The notes: generated by a model from the letters alone, not told the origin. Numbered from the stretch's first letter, positions 1 to 6,710 are shown. The stretch is DNA of 14,188 bases from an uncultured delta proteobacterium (GCA_903873545.1 CAIQPA010000179.1:1-14188), one strand, 5' to 3'. Program-made: numbers and translations.

Positions 1-16
1 AGCTTCGCGCCTTCAT
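1..16 (-). CDS. Start of a gene cut off by the left edge, probably the efflux pump subunit
   Basis: An ATG at 16-14 on the minus strand overlaps the TGA stop (15-13) of the efflux adaptor in an ATGA arrangement, the usual sign of translational coupling. Only five codons (M-K-A-R-S) are visible. A purine-rich stretch (GGGGCAGGG) lies just before it. RND adaptors are normally followed by their inner-membrane permease, so that is the likely product, but the visible residues cannot confirm it. Confidence 0.4.
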
Positions 17-1191
17 CGCCCTGCCCCGGAGCCCTCTTCCGCGGGCGCGGCGCCGCTGCCAGCGGGCGCGGTAGCAGGCGCGGTGGAAACCTCGGCTTGA
101 GCGATGACCTTGGCGCCTGCATCGAGACCGCTCTGGCCTACGACCACCACCTGGAGGCCCTCTGAGAGGCCTGAGATGACCTCAACAAAGCCGCGGTACT
201 CGAAGCCAAGCTTGATGGCCTGACGCTCTGCGACGGAGGCTGTGCCCTTGGCTCGTACGACGAAGACCGAGGTCTCCTGGCCCCGGTAGAGGACTGCGCG
301 GGCGGGGATGCGGAGGGCGTCAGCGTGGGCGTCCACGACGAACTCGGCGCGGACGAACATGCCGGGCCGGAGCCCTTCGGTCTGGTCGGCCGGGATGGCG
401 ACCAGGATGCCCGCGGTGCCTGTCGATGCGTCGACGGTGGCGTCGATGCGGGTGACGGTCGTCTCGAGCTCCCAGCCGGTGCGCGCGTCGGCGCGGAGAC
501 GGACCTTGGAGCCGACCTTGAGGCTCTGGAGCCAGCGCTCCGGGAGCAGGAAGCGGGCGGAGAGTGCCTTGGGGTCTGCGAACTGGCAGATGGGCGTTCC
601 GGGCGTGACGAGCGCGCCAGGCTGTGCGTCGCGGCGGAGCAGCATCCCGTCGAAGGGCGCGCGGATCTCGCCGTCGCCTACCCGGAGGGTCGCCCGGTCG
701 CGTGCCGAAGCGGCGGAGGCCAGACGGGCCTCGAGTTCGGTGAGGATCTGCCGGGCAACGAAGCCCTTGTCGACAAGCGGTCGAACACGGACCAGTTCGC
801 GCTCCACTTGTGCATGGAGGCGACCGGCCTCTTCGGCTGCCATCACGGCATCCTGCGCATCCACGCGGGCAAGCAGCGCGCCCTTTGCGACGGCTGCGCC
901 CTCCTCGACCTCGTAGGAGAGGAGCTTTCCAGGAGCCATCGAGGAGAGCGTCACAGAGGCATCGCTTGCAAGCGTGGCAGTGGCCGTGACGACCTGCTCC
1001 ATCACACCGCGCGCCACCTTGGCGACCTCGACGGGTACGGGGGCAGCACTGCCTTCGGCGGCCTCCTTCGATGGGTCGTCTCCCTGCTTGCTACAGGCGG
1101 CGAAGAGGAACAGCCCGAAGAACGCGAATCGGACGAGTGGCGACGAGGTTCGTTTGCCGTGGCTCGCAGCAGGTTCTACAAGGAGGTCCAT
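13..1191 (-). CDS. RND-type efflux periplasmic adaptor (membrane fusion) lipoprotein
   Basis: Predicted adaptor that bridges an inner-membrane RND pump and an outer-membrane channel. With the ATG at 1191 it has 392 residues. The N-terminus has a basic stretch, a hydrophobic core (about 19-32) and a lipobox LFAAC with Cys33, so a lipid-anchored periplasmic protein. After a short charged/Ala linker come the features of the AcrA/MdtA/CzcB family: a first lipoyl half (GKLLSYEVEEGAAVAKG), an alpha-helical hairpin rich in Glu/Arg/Ala, a second lipoyl half (GEIRAPFDGMLLRRDAQPG, with the typical I-x-A-P-F-D-G motif), then the beta-barrel (ARFLLPERW, GLRPGMFVRAEF) and membrane-proximal domain (LRIPARAVL). 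The tail is Ala/Pro/Gly-rich. An upstream ATG at 1326 would add 45 non-conserved residues inside the opposing thioredoxin gene, so I reject it. No strong ribosome site is seen before 1191. The substrate cannot be told from the adaptor alone. Confidence 0.9.
   Translation of the reverse strand: MDLLVEPAASHGKRTSSPLVRFAFFGLFLFAACSKQGDDPSKEAAEGSAAPVPVEVAKVARGVMEQVVTATATLASDASVTLSSMAPGKLLSYEVEEGAAVAKGALLARVDAQDAVMAAEEAGRLHAQVERELVRVRPLVDKGFVARQILTELEARLASAASARDRATLRVGDGEIRAPFDGMLLRRDAQPGALVTPGTPICQFADPKALSARFLLPERWLQSLKVGSKVRLRADARTGWELETTVTRIDATVDASTGTAGILVAIPADQTEGLRPGMFVRAEFVVDAHADALRIPARAVLYRGQETSVFVVRAKGTASVAERQAIKLGFEYRGFVEVISGLSEGLQVVVVGQSGLDAGAKVIAQAEVSTAPATAPAGSGAAPAEEGSGAGR
1154..1182 (+). 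promoter_or_regulatory. Candidate promoter of the TlpA-like gene
   Basis: TTGCCG (1154-1159), 17 bp, then TACAAG (1177-1182), a fair sigma-70-type match (four of six at each box). It lies inside the first codons of the opposing adaptor gene and would start transcription near 1190. In G+C-rich DNA such matches arise by chance, so this is tentative. Confidence 0.3.
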
Positions 1192-1219
1192 CGATGGTCC
1201 GAGCGAGGGTGTCTGGAAG

Positions 1220-1819
1220 ATGAAGAGGGAGCCCGCAGTCGCATCCGCAAGCAGCACAGCCCCTTGGTGGCGGCGCGTGCCTTGGCTGACCGTAGCCGTG
1301 CTCGGCTTGCTGGTCGCATATAACATCCATTGGTACCGTTCGCACCCTCAGTCGGCGGGAGGGTCGGGGCCGCAGAGCGCTTTGATCGGACACCCTGCGC
1401 CGACCTTTTCGCTTCGGACGATGGACAGCGAGGCCGTGACGTCGCTCGCGGCCACCACCGGTCAGGTCCGGCTCATCGATTTCTGGTCCACCGGCTGCGG
1501 CCCCTGCAAGCGTGAGCTCCCCTCGTTGGCCGTGCTTGCGCGGGAGCTGGGCAGCGAGCCCTTTACGTTGCTGTCGGTCAACATCGACGAAGACATGGCA
1601 GACCGTGGCGGCGCGATCCGCCGCGCGCTGGGTGGTGCAGCGGGAGCCTTCCCGATTCTCTTGGATGATGGCTCAGCGTCGAGCAAGTACGCGGTCTATC
1701 GGATCCCGTTCAAGGTGCTGGTGGATCGCGAAGGCGTGGTTCGTCGCGTCTACACGGGCGGCACCGATCCAGACGAGCTTCGCGCCGACATCGAGGCCGT
1801 GCTCGGCAGCAAGGGCTAG
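1220..1819 (+). CDS. TlpA/ResA-like membrane-anchored thioredoxin
   Basis: Predicted periplasmic thiol-disulphide oxidoreductase, anchored in the inner membrane, 199 residues. There is a basic N-terminus (WWRR at 16-19), one membrane segment (about 20-38), a short linker, then an AhpC/TSA-Redoxin type fold. GHPAPTFSL (58-65) is the usual entry to the domain, the active site is WSTGCGPCKRE with the CGPC pair at Cys93 and Cys96, and R-I-P-F-K around Pro163 is the cis-proline loop. Family members reduce cytochrome c apoproteins, metal-centre proteins or other periplasmic disulphides; which applies here is not shown. I chose the ATG at 1220 because it precedes the membrane segment and has GAGGG about 10 bp upstream; the reading frame stays open to 974 only as antisense of the adaptor gene. 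It ends 4 bp before the stop of the opposing solute-binding gene. Confidence 0.88.
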   Translation: MKREPAVASASSTAPWWRRVPWLTVAVLGLLVAYNIHWYRSHPQSAGGSGPQSALIGHPAPTFSLRTMDSEAVTSLAATTGQVRLIDFWSTGCGPCKRELPSLAVLARELGSEPFTLLSVNIDEDMADRGGAIRRALGGAAGAFPILLDDGSASSKYAVYRIPFKVLVDREGVVRRVYTGGTDPDELRADIEAVLGSKG

Positions 1820-1823
1820 TCGC

Positions 1824-3338
1824 TCACGGGGTGGCGCGGACCTTGGAGAGCGCCTGGAGCCGGCCATTGGGCAGCGCATTGAAGCCGCTCCAGCGCCGGT
1901 TGTGGACGACGATGTTGTCTTCGTTCCAGAGGAAGGCGTAGGGCAGCTCGGTGGCCAGCCGCTGCTGCAACACGGCGTAGGCGCTGCGGCGGGCGTCGGG
2001 GGTCTGTGCGGCCTCGGCGGCCTCGATGAGTCTGTCGGTCTCAGGGTCGACGAAGCGACCACGGTTGGCGCCCGACCAGCCGTTGGCCTCGGTGGGGATC
2101 GAGGCGGAGTGGAAGACCCAGCGGAAGATGCCGGGCTCCTGCACCGAGGGCCATTGCAGCGTGGCGAGTTCGAAGTTGCCCCGCTTGAGGTCGTCGAAGA
2201 AGGTGCCCCACTCGAGGCTCTGCACCTCGGTGCAGAGGCCGACGCGGGTGAGGTCGGCAGCGATGAGCGTTGCGATGCTCCTTCGCAGCTTGTTGGTGGA
2301 GGTCTTGATGGTGAGATGGGCCCGGCAGCCATCTGCTGCCTTGGGGAGTGAGGCTTCGTCGAGCAGTCGCGAGGCCTGGGCGGGGTCGAAGCCGAGCGGT
2401 CGGAGCGAGGGGTCGTGGAGCGCGTTTCGGGGTGGTAGAAAGCCGTCTGCGACCTTGGCCGTGCCTGCGAGACGAGTGTCGATGATGCCCTGGCGGTTGA
2501 TGGCAAGGCTGATGGCCTGACGCACGCGGCGATCGCCGAGCGTGGGGTGCTTCGTGGCGATGGCCATGTAGGTGAGTTTGAAGGAGTCGGACTGTTCGAC
2601 CGCGAGCGAATCGTAGCCGCGCACAACGCTCAGCAGGTTGGGCGGGACGGCGTTCTGGACGAGGTCGACGCGGCCGGTGGCGAGCGCGAAGAGCCGGGCG
2701 TTGTCGTCCACCATGGGCTGAAACCAGAGTTCGGCCGGCTGGCCTGGGCGCGGTGCCACGGGCGCGAAGACGATGGTCCCGTCGCGCTCTTTCCGGGCGA
2801 GACGCCAGTCTCCCGCGCCGATGGCGGCCTCCGCCTTGTCTGCGCCGGGAGAGCGGAGCCATGCTGCTGGAAGGATCCCCATCTCGAGGTCGTAGCGGAG
2901 CGAGGGTTTGGCAGGGTTGGCGGTGAGCCGGAGGCTGCGTGGACCGAGCAGCTCGGTGGAGATGGTGCTGAAGAGGGCCCGGTAGGGGCTTGGCGAGGCG
3001 GGGTCTGCCATCGAGGCGTAGGTCGCAGCGACATCGGCGGCCAGCACGGGGCTGCCGTCCGAGAAGCGGGCGTCGGCCCGGAGTTCGATGCGGAGGCTGC
3101 CGGAGCCCTCGTCGTCGATGCTGGCGGCGAGGTCGAGTTCGGTCTCGCCCGAAGGCGTGTCGTTTGTGGTGAGGCCCGGGAAGAGGAGCCGCGAGAGTTT
3201 GCCGTCGTAGTCGCTGGCGGCGAAGCGGGGGTCGATGTTTTTGGGCGCCGCTTCGAGCGCCACGACGAGGCGCTCCCGCGGACCTTCAGCGCAGCCGGCG
3301 CTCAGCAGAGCGAGGAGGAGCGCAACGCAAAGTCTCAT
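1824..3338 (-). CDS. Family-5 (peptide/nickel-type) solute-binding lipoprotein, no transporter genes nearby
   Basis: Predicted periplasmic ligand-binding lipoprotein of the SBP_bac_5 (OppA/DppA-like) family, 504 residues, the usual length for the family. Signal peptide MRLCVALLLALLSAGC with Cys16 as the lipid site. The mature part starts with the family's typical strand (ERLVVALEAAPKNIDP), followed by DYDGKLSRLLFPGLT, ELRADARFSDGSPVLAADV, the hinge-proximal LTYMAIATKHPTLGDRRVR and RQAISLAINRQGIID, and near the end ATELPYAFLWNEDNIVVHN. Its ATG overlaps the TGA of the anti-sigma gene (ATGA at 3338-3335), so the two are translationally coupled. No ABC permease or ATPase gene is present in the window. 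It could be an orphan binding protein that feeds a distant transporter, or a ligand sensor for the sigma/anti-sigma pair (inference). Confidence 0.87.
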   Translation of the reverse strand: MRLCVALLLALLSAGCAEGPRERLVVALEAAPKNIDPRFAASDYDGKLSRLLFPGLTTNDTPSGETELDLAASIDDEGSGSLRIELRADARFSDGSPVLAADVAATYASMADPASPSPYRALFSTISTELLGPRSLRLTANPAKPSLRYDLEMGILPAAWLRSPGADKAEAAIGAGDWRLARKERDGTIVFAPVAPRPGQPAELWFQPMVDDNARLFALATGRVDLVQNAVPPNLLSVVRGYDSLAVEQSDSFKLTYMAIATKHPTLGDRRVRQAISLAINRQGIIDTRLAGTAKVADGFLPPRNALHDPSLRPLGFDPAQASRLLDEASLPKAADGCRAHLTIKTSTNKLRRSIATLIAADLTRVGLCTEVQSLEWGTFFDDLKRGNFELATLQWPSVQEPGIFRWVFHSASIPTEANGWSGANRGRFVDPETDRLIEAAEAAQTPDARRSAYAVLQQRLATELPYAFLWNEDNIVVHNRRWSGFNALPNGRLQALSKVRATP

Positions 3339-4507
3339 TGTCCGGCGAGGAGCCGGCGGGCAGCCGACGCCACCGCGGTAACCTCGCTCCGGGCGGCGCG
3401 CTGCAGCAGCGGCGTGGCATCGGCCCGACGAGCGGCCGCACGGAGGGCACCCGCGCCGAGCGCAGCACCATCGCAGAGGCGGGTATCTGCGCCGCAGGAG
3501 GCGAGGAGTGCTTCGAATCCGCGGAGCGAAGAGGACGATGTCGCGCTTCGGAGCTGAGACCAGCCCGCTGCGCCCGATCCGCCAGCCTGAAGGAGGGTGT
3601 CGAGCGCCGCGCGCGTTGGCTGGTCGAGCGCCGGCGCGGCTGGCTGCGAGCCGCCGGCTACAACAGGCGCGGAGGGCGCGGAGGCAGCAGCGCGGGACTC
3701 GCGAACTGCCGCTCGACCTGCGGGAGCGGCGCCCGATGCAGCGTTCGCCGCCGGAGCCGGGACGACGCCGGCGACGCTGTCCGATGCGGCAGCCGCCTCG
3801 GCCGCCGTCGCATCCTCTTGCAGGCTCTCCGCGCGCGTGCGGGGCACCAGCGGTGCCGAGGCAGCCATCTTCGGAGCCTCGGAACTCGGTCGCGCCAACT
3901 CGGCCTTCGCCTTCGAGACCTCTGCGCGCTCCGACGCGCGGGGCACCAGCGCGGAGGCCGCCGACGGACGCTCCGCAGGCTCCGGGGCCGGCTTCTCGTC
4001 AGCCTCGAACACCACCTCGGCTGCCGCTCGCGTAGGCTCCGCCGCGACCTCTTCCCGCGAGACCGAGCGGGCGGAAGCCTCAGAGCTCGGCAGAGGCGGG
4101 CGCGCAGCCGCCGGTGCGGGCTCGACCTGCGCCATCTTGGCAGCCTCGGGCGGTGCGGCGCGCGTAGGCTCGGGCACTGTGCCGACCTTCCAGACAACGA
4201 CCGCCAGCGCGACGGCGAAGGCGGCCCAGAACCAGCGCCCGATCGGCCTGCTTGGCGCAGCCTCGGTCACCCGTTCCACCCCGGGTGCGTGCGCCGCAGC
4301 GTAGGCGAGCACCCGGGCCTGCGCCTCGGCCGAGAGCGCCAAGCCCTCCGGCCGGAGCACGCTCCAGGCCTGCTGCAGCTGCGACCAGGCCGCGGAGCAC
4401 GCGGTACATTCCGCGAGATGGGCCGCGAGGTCACCTGTCGGCTGGGTCTCCGCATCGAGGCAGTCGGCCAGCGCATCCTGGCAGCTTGTGCAGTCGAACT
4501 TGGTCAT
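3335..4507 (-). CDS. Zinc-finger anti-sigma factor with one membrane segment and long low-complexity linker
   Basis: Predicted membrane-bound anti-sigma factor, partner of the ECF sigma gene directly upstream. The cytoplasmic N-terminus has the zinc-binding anti-sigma motif H-x3-C-x2-C (His30, Cys34, Cys37) with further Cys6, Cys9 and Cys16. One membrane helix follows (about 91-108, RWFWAAFAVALAVVVWKVG). Then comes an unusually long Ala/Pro/Glu-rich stretch (about 110-300) with repeated short motifs: EPTRAA twice (113 and 157) and LVPR twice (187 and 220), and EA(A/P)KMA twice. The C-terminal 90 residues look folded again (TPLLQRAARSEVTAVASAARRLLAG resembles one HEAT-type helix pair) and hold a Cys pair (338, 345). 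Most anti-sigma factors of this kind are near 200-250 residues; this one has 390. ATG at 4507 is 85 bp after the sigma stop with GGTGG as possible ribosome site. The zinc-finger and membrane parts are secure; the periplasmic part is not recognised. Confidence 0.85.
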   Translation of the reverse strand: MTKFDCTSCQDALADCLDAETQPTGDLAAHLAECTACSAAWSQLQQAWSVLRPEGLALSAEAQARVLAYAAAHAPGVERVTEAAPSRPIGRWFWAAFAVALAVVVWKVGTVPEPTRAAPPEAAKMAQVEPAPAAARPPLPSSEASARSVSREEVAAEPTRAAAEVVFEADEKPAPEPAERPSAASALVPRASERAEVSKAKAELARPSSEAPKMAASAPLVPRTRAESLQEDATAAEAAAASDSVAGVVPAPAANAASGAAPAGRAAVRESRAAASAPSAPVVAGGSQPAAPALDQPTRAALDTLLQAGGSGAAGWSQLRSATSSSSLRGFEALLASCGADTRLCDGAALGAGALRAAARRADATPLLQRAARSEVTAVASAARRLLAGQ

Positions 4508-4592
4508 GGAGCCACCGGGGCGCGCAAGCAGGCGCAGCGCATGGAACGGCCGTGCGGCAGAATGGGTCTAGGCGCGCGTTGCATAGGCCGCA

Positions 4593-5264
4593 TCAAGCAC
4601 CCCTCTCGCCAGCGCCAGGGGCATCGAAGGAAAAGCCGGCGTAGTCGCCGAAGGTCTCCCGCAGACGACGGCAGGCGTATCGGAAGCGCGCCTTGATGGT
4701 ATCCTCGTTCGCGCTCAGGATGGAGGCGATTTCGGGGAAGCGGAGCTCCGCGACGACCCGCAGTTCGAAGACTTCGCGCTGCTCTGCCGGCATCTCTGCA
4801 AGCGCCGTCGCCAGCCGCGCGTTGAACTCGGCTCGGACGGGGAGCTGATCGGCAGGCAGGTGGGAGGTATCGGCGAAGAGGTCGATGCGCCGGAGGTTGC
4901 CCGATTCGCCGATCGGCTCGTCGAGCGAGTCGACTCTTCCCTTCTCCGCCCGCCGCGACTCGTCGATGCAGAGGTTACGTGCCATGGTGAAGAGCCAGGT
5001 CCGAAACTTGGCGCGAGGCTCGTAGTTCGGTGCCATGCGCACCACGCGGAAGAAGACCTCTTGGGTGAGCTCCTCGGACTTGGCTGCAGAGCGGGTACTC
5101 CGAAGCATGAAGCGGAGCACAGAGCCCTGATGGCGCGCGAAGAGCTGGTTGAAGGCCCGTTCGTTCCCCGCCTTGTAGGCAAGCATCAACTCTTCATCTG
5201 ACGGCTCGGATGCGAGCGCCGCCGCAGCTGCTAGGAGCAGCGATACGAGGAGCGCGGCGACCAC
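4593..5264 (-). CDS. ECF sigma factor with a hydrophobic N-terminal extension
   Basis: Predicted group-4 (extracytoplasmic function) RNA polymerase sigma factor, 223 residues from a GTG start. Region 2 spans about 22-105: DEELMLAYKAGNERAFNQLF, the core-binding SEELTQEVFFRVV (63-75) and the -10-recognising FRTWLFTMARNLCIDESRR (87-105). An acidic linker leads to region 4 (about 148-205) with ALAEMPAEQREVFELRVV and a helix-turn-helix FPEIASILSANEDTIKARF that reads the -35 element. Residues 1-19 (VVAALLVSLLLAAAAALA) are purely hydrophobic with an ALA-S signal-peptidase-like end and no basic residue before them. The GTG at 5264 has AGGA 5 bp upstream, overlapping the stop of the lipoprotein gene. 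The alternative ATG at 5186 (TTG at 5189) would remove the hydrophobic part but also the DEEL residues usual at the start of region 2, and has a poorly spaced ribosome site. The pair with the downstream zinc-finger anti-sigma gene is typical. Confidence 0.9.
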   Translation of the reverse strand: MVAALLVSLLLAAAAALASEPSDEELMLAYKAGNERAFNQLFARHQGSVLRFMLRSTRSAAKSEELTQEVFFRVVRMAPNYEPRAKFRTWLFTMARNLCIDESRRAEKGRVDSLDEPIGESGNLRRIDLFADTSHLPADQLPVRAEFNARLATALAEMPAEQREVFELRVVAELRFPEIASILSANEDTIKARFRYACRRLRETFGDYAGFSFDAPGAGERGA

Positions 5265-5269
5265 CCGCG

Positions 5270-5274
5270 TCCTA
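5270..5274 (-). promoter_or_regulatory. Ribosome binding site that supports the GTG start of the sigma gene
   Basis: TAGGA on the minus strand, 5 bp before the GTG at 5264, made partly from the TAG stop of the upstream lipoprotein gene (5274-5272). This implies translational coupling and is the main reason for accepting the hydrophobic N-terminal extension of the sigma factor as translated. Confidence 0.55.
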
Positions 5275-6552
5275 CTTGCCGCCGGTACGGGTGTTGATGG
5301 CGGTGACGCTCTCGGCGAGGAGAGCGCCGAACTTCATGCCGCCCCAGGCCGGGATTTCGGTCTTGGCGTTGGCGCCGCTCTTCGCGGCCTCGAGCTTGGC
5401 GATGGTGTTCGCGTCGCCCAGGACCTGCAGGCAGCGCACCGAGAGAGCGGCTGCATGGATGTTGGCATCGCCGATGTGGGCCTCGAAGACGCGGCGGGCG
5501 TTGTCGCCCATCTCGGCGAGCTTGGAGAGACTGCAGACCGACTTTCCGGCCTCCGAAAAGCCGTTCGGGACGATGCCGCGGTCCCAGGCACCATACTCAC
5601 CCGATACGGGAAGATTGGAGAGCGCGAGTTCAAGACCCTCGGAGTTCTTTGCCTCGACCAGCTTCTGGAAGGCGGCCCAGCGCGACACAGACTCCTTGCG
5701 GAGCATGTTTGTGTAGCTGGCGATAAGCGAGTCGTTGACGACCATGCCCTTGAGCATGTCCATCATGACATTTGCGAAGGTGGGGTCTGTCTTGGCATCG
5801 GCTCCGCGAGCGACGAGCCAGCCCTGAAGCGCAGCCGACTCCTTGAAGGCCGAAAGGTCATCGAGGAAGTCGACGCGGAGCTGGGGGTCGTTGGGGATGT
5901 CGGTACGATCCCAGACGGGCAGCAAGGCCGCAGCCAGGGCGTCGGCCTTGGGGAGCCAGGCGGTGCGCCGAAGCTGGGTCTGCAGGCCACGGACCTGGGC
6001 AAAGGTGAGCTCCTTGCTTTCCAGCAGCTTGATGAGGATAGGCGAGACCTTCTCGGCGCCGAGGACGCCTGCGATGTCGCGGAAGGCTACGGTGCCAACC
6101 TCAGCCTCAGGTTTCCAGGACTGGGCCACCCACTCCAAGAGAAGGGCGTCGATAGCCTCCTTGGTGGGCGCGTCGGTCACGGCGAGTCGAATCTGATAGA
6201 GGAGGTCTCTCGCCTTGATGCGCTTGGGCCCCTCCTTGTCGAGAAGCTCAGCCTTGATGCGGGGCAGCGCGTCGGTGATGGTGCGACTCCGGGTCGCATC
6301 AGGCATCTCCTTGAGGAATCCGCCGCCCATCAGCATCGCCGCCGAGTAGTCGGCCTGATCAAAGAGGTGGAAGAGCGCGATCTTGCGGAGTTCGTCGTTC
6401 GACTTGGGGTCGAGCAGAACCGTCTTGTAGAGCGCTTCTGAGTTCTCGGTATTGGCCCACTTCTCCAGCTTGCTCGGCGTGGTCTGGCAACCGGTCGAGA
6501 GCAGGGTCAGAGCGAGGAGACAGGGGAGGCCAAGAGAAAGAGGAGAGCGCAT
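5272..6552 (-). CDS. Predicted helical-repeat lipoprotein of unknown function
   Basis: First gene of the sigma-factor transcription unit. From the ATG at 6552 it encodes 426 residues: a signal peptide MRSPLSLGLPCLLALTLLSTGC with lipobox LSTGC and Cys22, then an almost wholly alpha-helical sequence. Blocks such as SNDELRKIALFHLFDQADY, ALPRIKAELLDKEG and VSPILIKLLESKELTFAQVR have the spacing of degenerate HEAT-like helix pairs, although I cannot name a family. The C-terminal third carries a Cys pair (CSLSKLAEMGD and SVRCLQVLGD). A TTG at 6570 would add six residues before the signal peptide and is less likely. The stop is 7 bp before the sigma gene start, so the two are almost certainly co-transcribed. 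Location: periplasmic side of a membrane, lipid anchored. A scaffold or sensor role for the sigma system is inference from position only. Confidence 0.8.
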   Translation of the reverse strand: MRSPLSLGLPCLLALTLLSTGCQTTPSKLEKWANTENSEALYKTVLLDPKSNDELRKIALFHLFDQADYSAAMLMGGGFLKEMPDATRSRTITDALPRIKAELLDKEGPKRIKARDLLYQIRLAVTDAPTKEAIDALLLEWVAQSWKPEAEVGTVAFRDIAGVLGAEKVSPILIKLLESKELTFAQVRGLQTQLRRTAWLPKADALAAALLPVWDRTDIPNDPQLRVDFLDDLSAFKESAALQGWLVARGADAKTDPTFANVMMDMLKGMVVNDSLIASYTNMLRKESVSRWAAFQKLVEAKNSEGLELALSNLPVSGEYGAWDRGIVPNGFSEAGKSVCSLSKLAEMGDNARRVFEAHIGDANIHAAALSVRCLQVLGDANTIAKLEAAKSGANAKTEIPAWGGMKFGALLAESVTAINTRTGGK

Positions 6553-6573
6553 TCGGTTGCTCGCTTGCAAAGG

Positions 6574-6589
6574 GAGGGGCGCGCCCCTC
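6574..6589. repeat. Perfect 16-bp palindrome, possible operator
   Basis: GAGGGGCGCGCCCCTC reads the same on both strands with no mismatch. It covers the last part of the candidate -10 box and the likely transcription start of the sigma-unit promoter, 21 bp before the lipoprotein ATG. This is where a repressor would block transcription. It has no T-run and lies at a 5' end, so a terminator is less likely. The left arm GGAGGGGCGC (6573-6582) recurs once at 11231-11240 upstream of the TerC-family gene, there without the other arm. Confidence 0.5.
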
Positions 6590-6614
6590 TAAAACGAGGG
6601 GACGGGACGGTCAA
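6586..6614 (-). promoter_or_regulatory. Candidate promoter of the lipoprotein-sigma-anti-sigma-SBP unit
   Basis: On the minus strand TTGACC (6614-6609), a 17-bp spacer, then TAGAGG (6591-6586). The -35 matches the vegetative consensus at five of six positions; the -10 is weaker. Transcription would begin near 6579, giving a leader of roughly 27 nt. The -10 also forms part of the palindrome 6574-6589. Confidence 0.45.
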
Positions 6615-6641
6615 CGATTCGTCGCGGCAGCCCCGATTCGT
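6614..6641. repeat. Two CGATTCGT repeats next to a -35 box
   Basis: CGATTCGT occurs at 6615-6622 and again at 6634-6641, 19 bp apart (about two helical turns, same face of the helix). Each is close to a small palindrome, ACGA-T-TCGT in the first copy. The first copy directly abuts the TTGACC -35 of the sigma unit, the classic position for an activator. Could also act on parA, whose candidate -35 is 36 bp away. Confidence 0.4.
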
Positions 6642-6676
6642 GCAGAAGCCGCCCGCTTCGGTGGGGCGCTGCGAAG

Positions 6677-6704
6677 TTGACCCACCGTGCTCGTGTGCTA
6701 GTCG
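6677..6704 (+). promoter_or_regulatory. Candidate parA promoter, possibly giving a leaderless mRNA
   Basis: TTGACC (6677-6682), 16 bp, TAGTCG (6699-6704). Transcription would start at or near the ATG at 6711. The only ribosome-site-like run (GGGGAG, 6704-6709) is one base from the ATG, too close to work well, which fits leaderless translation. Tentative. Confidence 0.35.
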
Positions 6705-6710
6705 GGGAGC

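Noticed and set aside
974..1219. Extended start of the TlpA-like protein at 974
   Set aside because: The extra 82 residues are antisense of the adaptor gene and would precede the membrane anchor with no signal-like sequence.
325..1323. 332-codon plus-strand open frame
   Set aside because: Antisense of the efflux adaptor; the opposing frame has a clear lipobox and lipoyl motifs.
1673..2626. 317-codon minus-strand frame, Ser/Pro/Arg-rich
   Set aside because: Shifted frame of the solute-binding protein gene; composition typical of a shadow frame.
4508..4592. 85-bp gap between sigma and anti-sigma genes as a terminator or small RNA
   Set aside because: No convincing hairpin with a T-run and no promoter-like boxes; probably just an untranslated spacer within the operon.
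3338..4696. 452-codon plus-strand open frame
   Set aside because: Antisense of the anti-sigma gene and the 3' end of the sigma gene; Arg-rich, no domain, no ribosome site.
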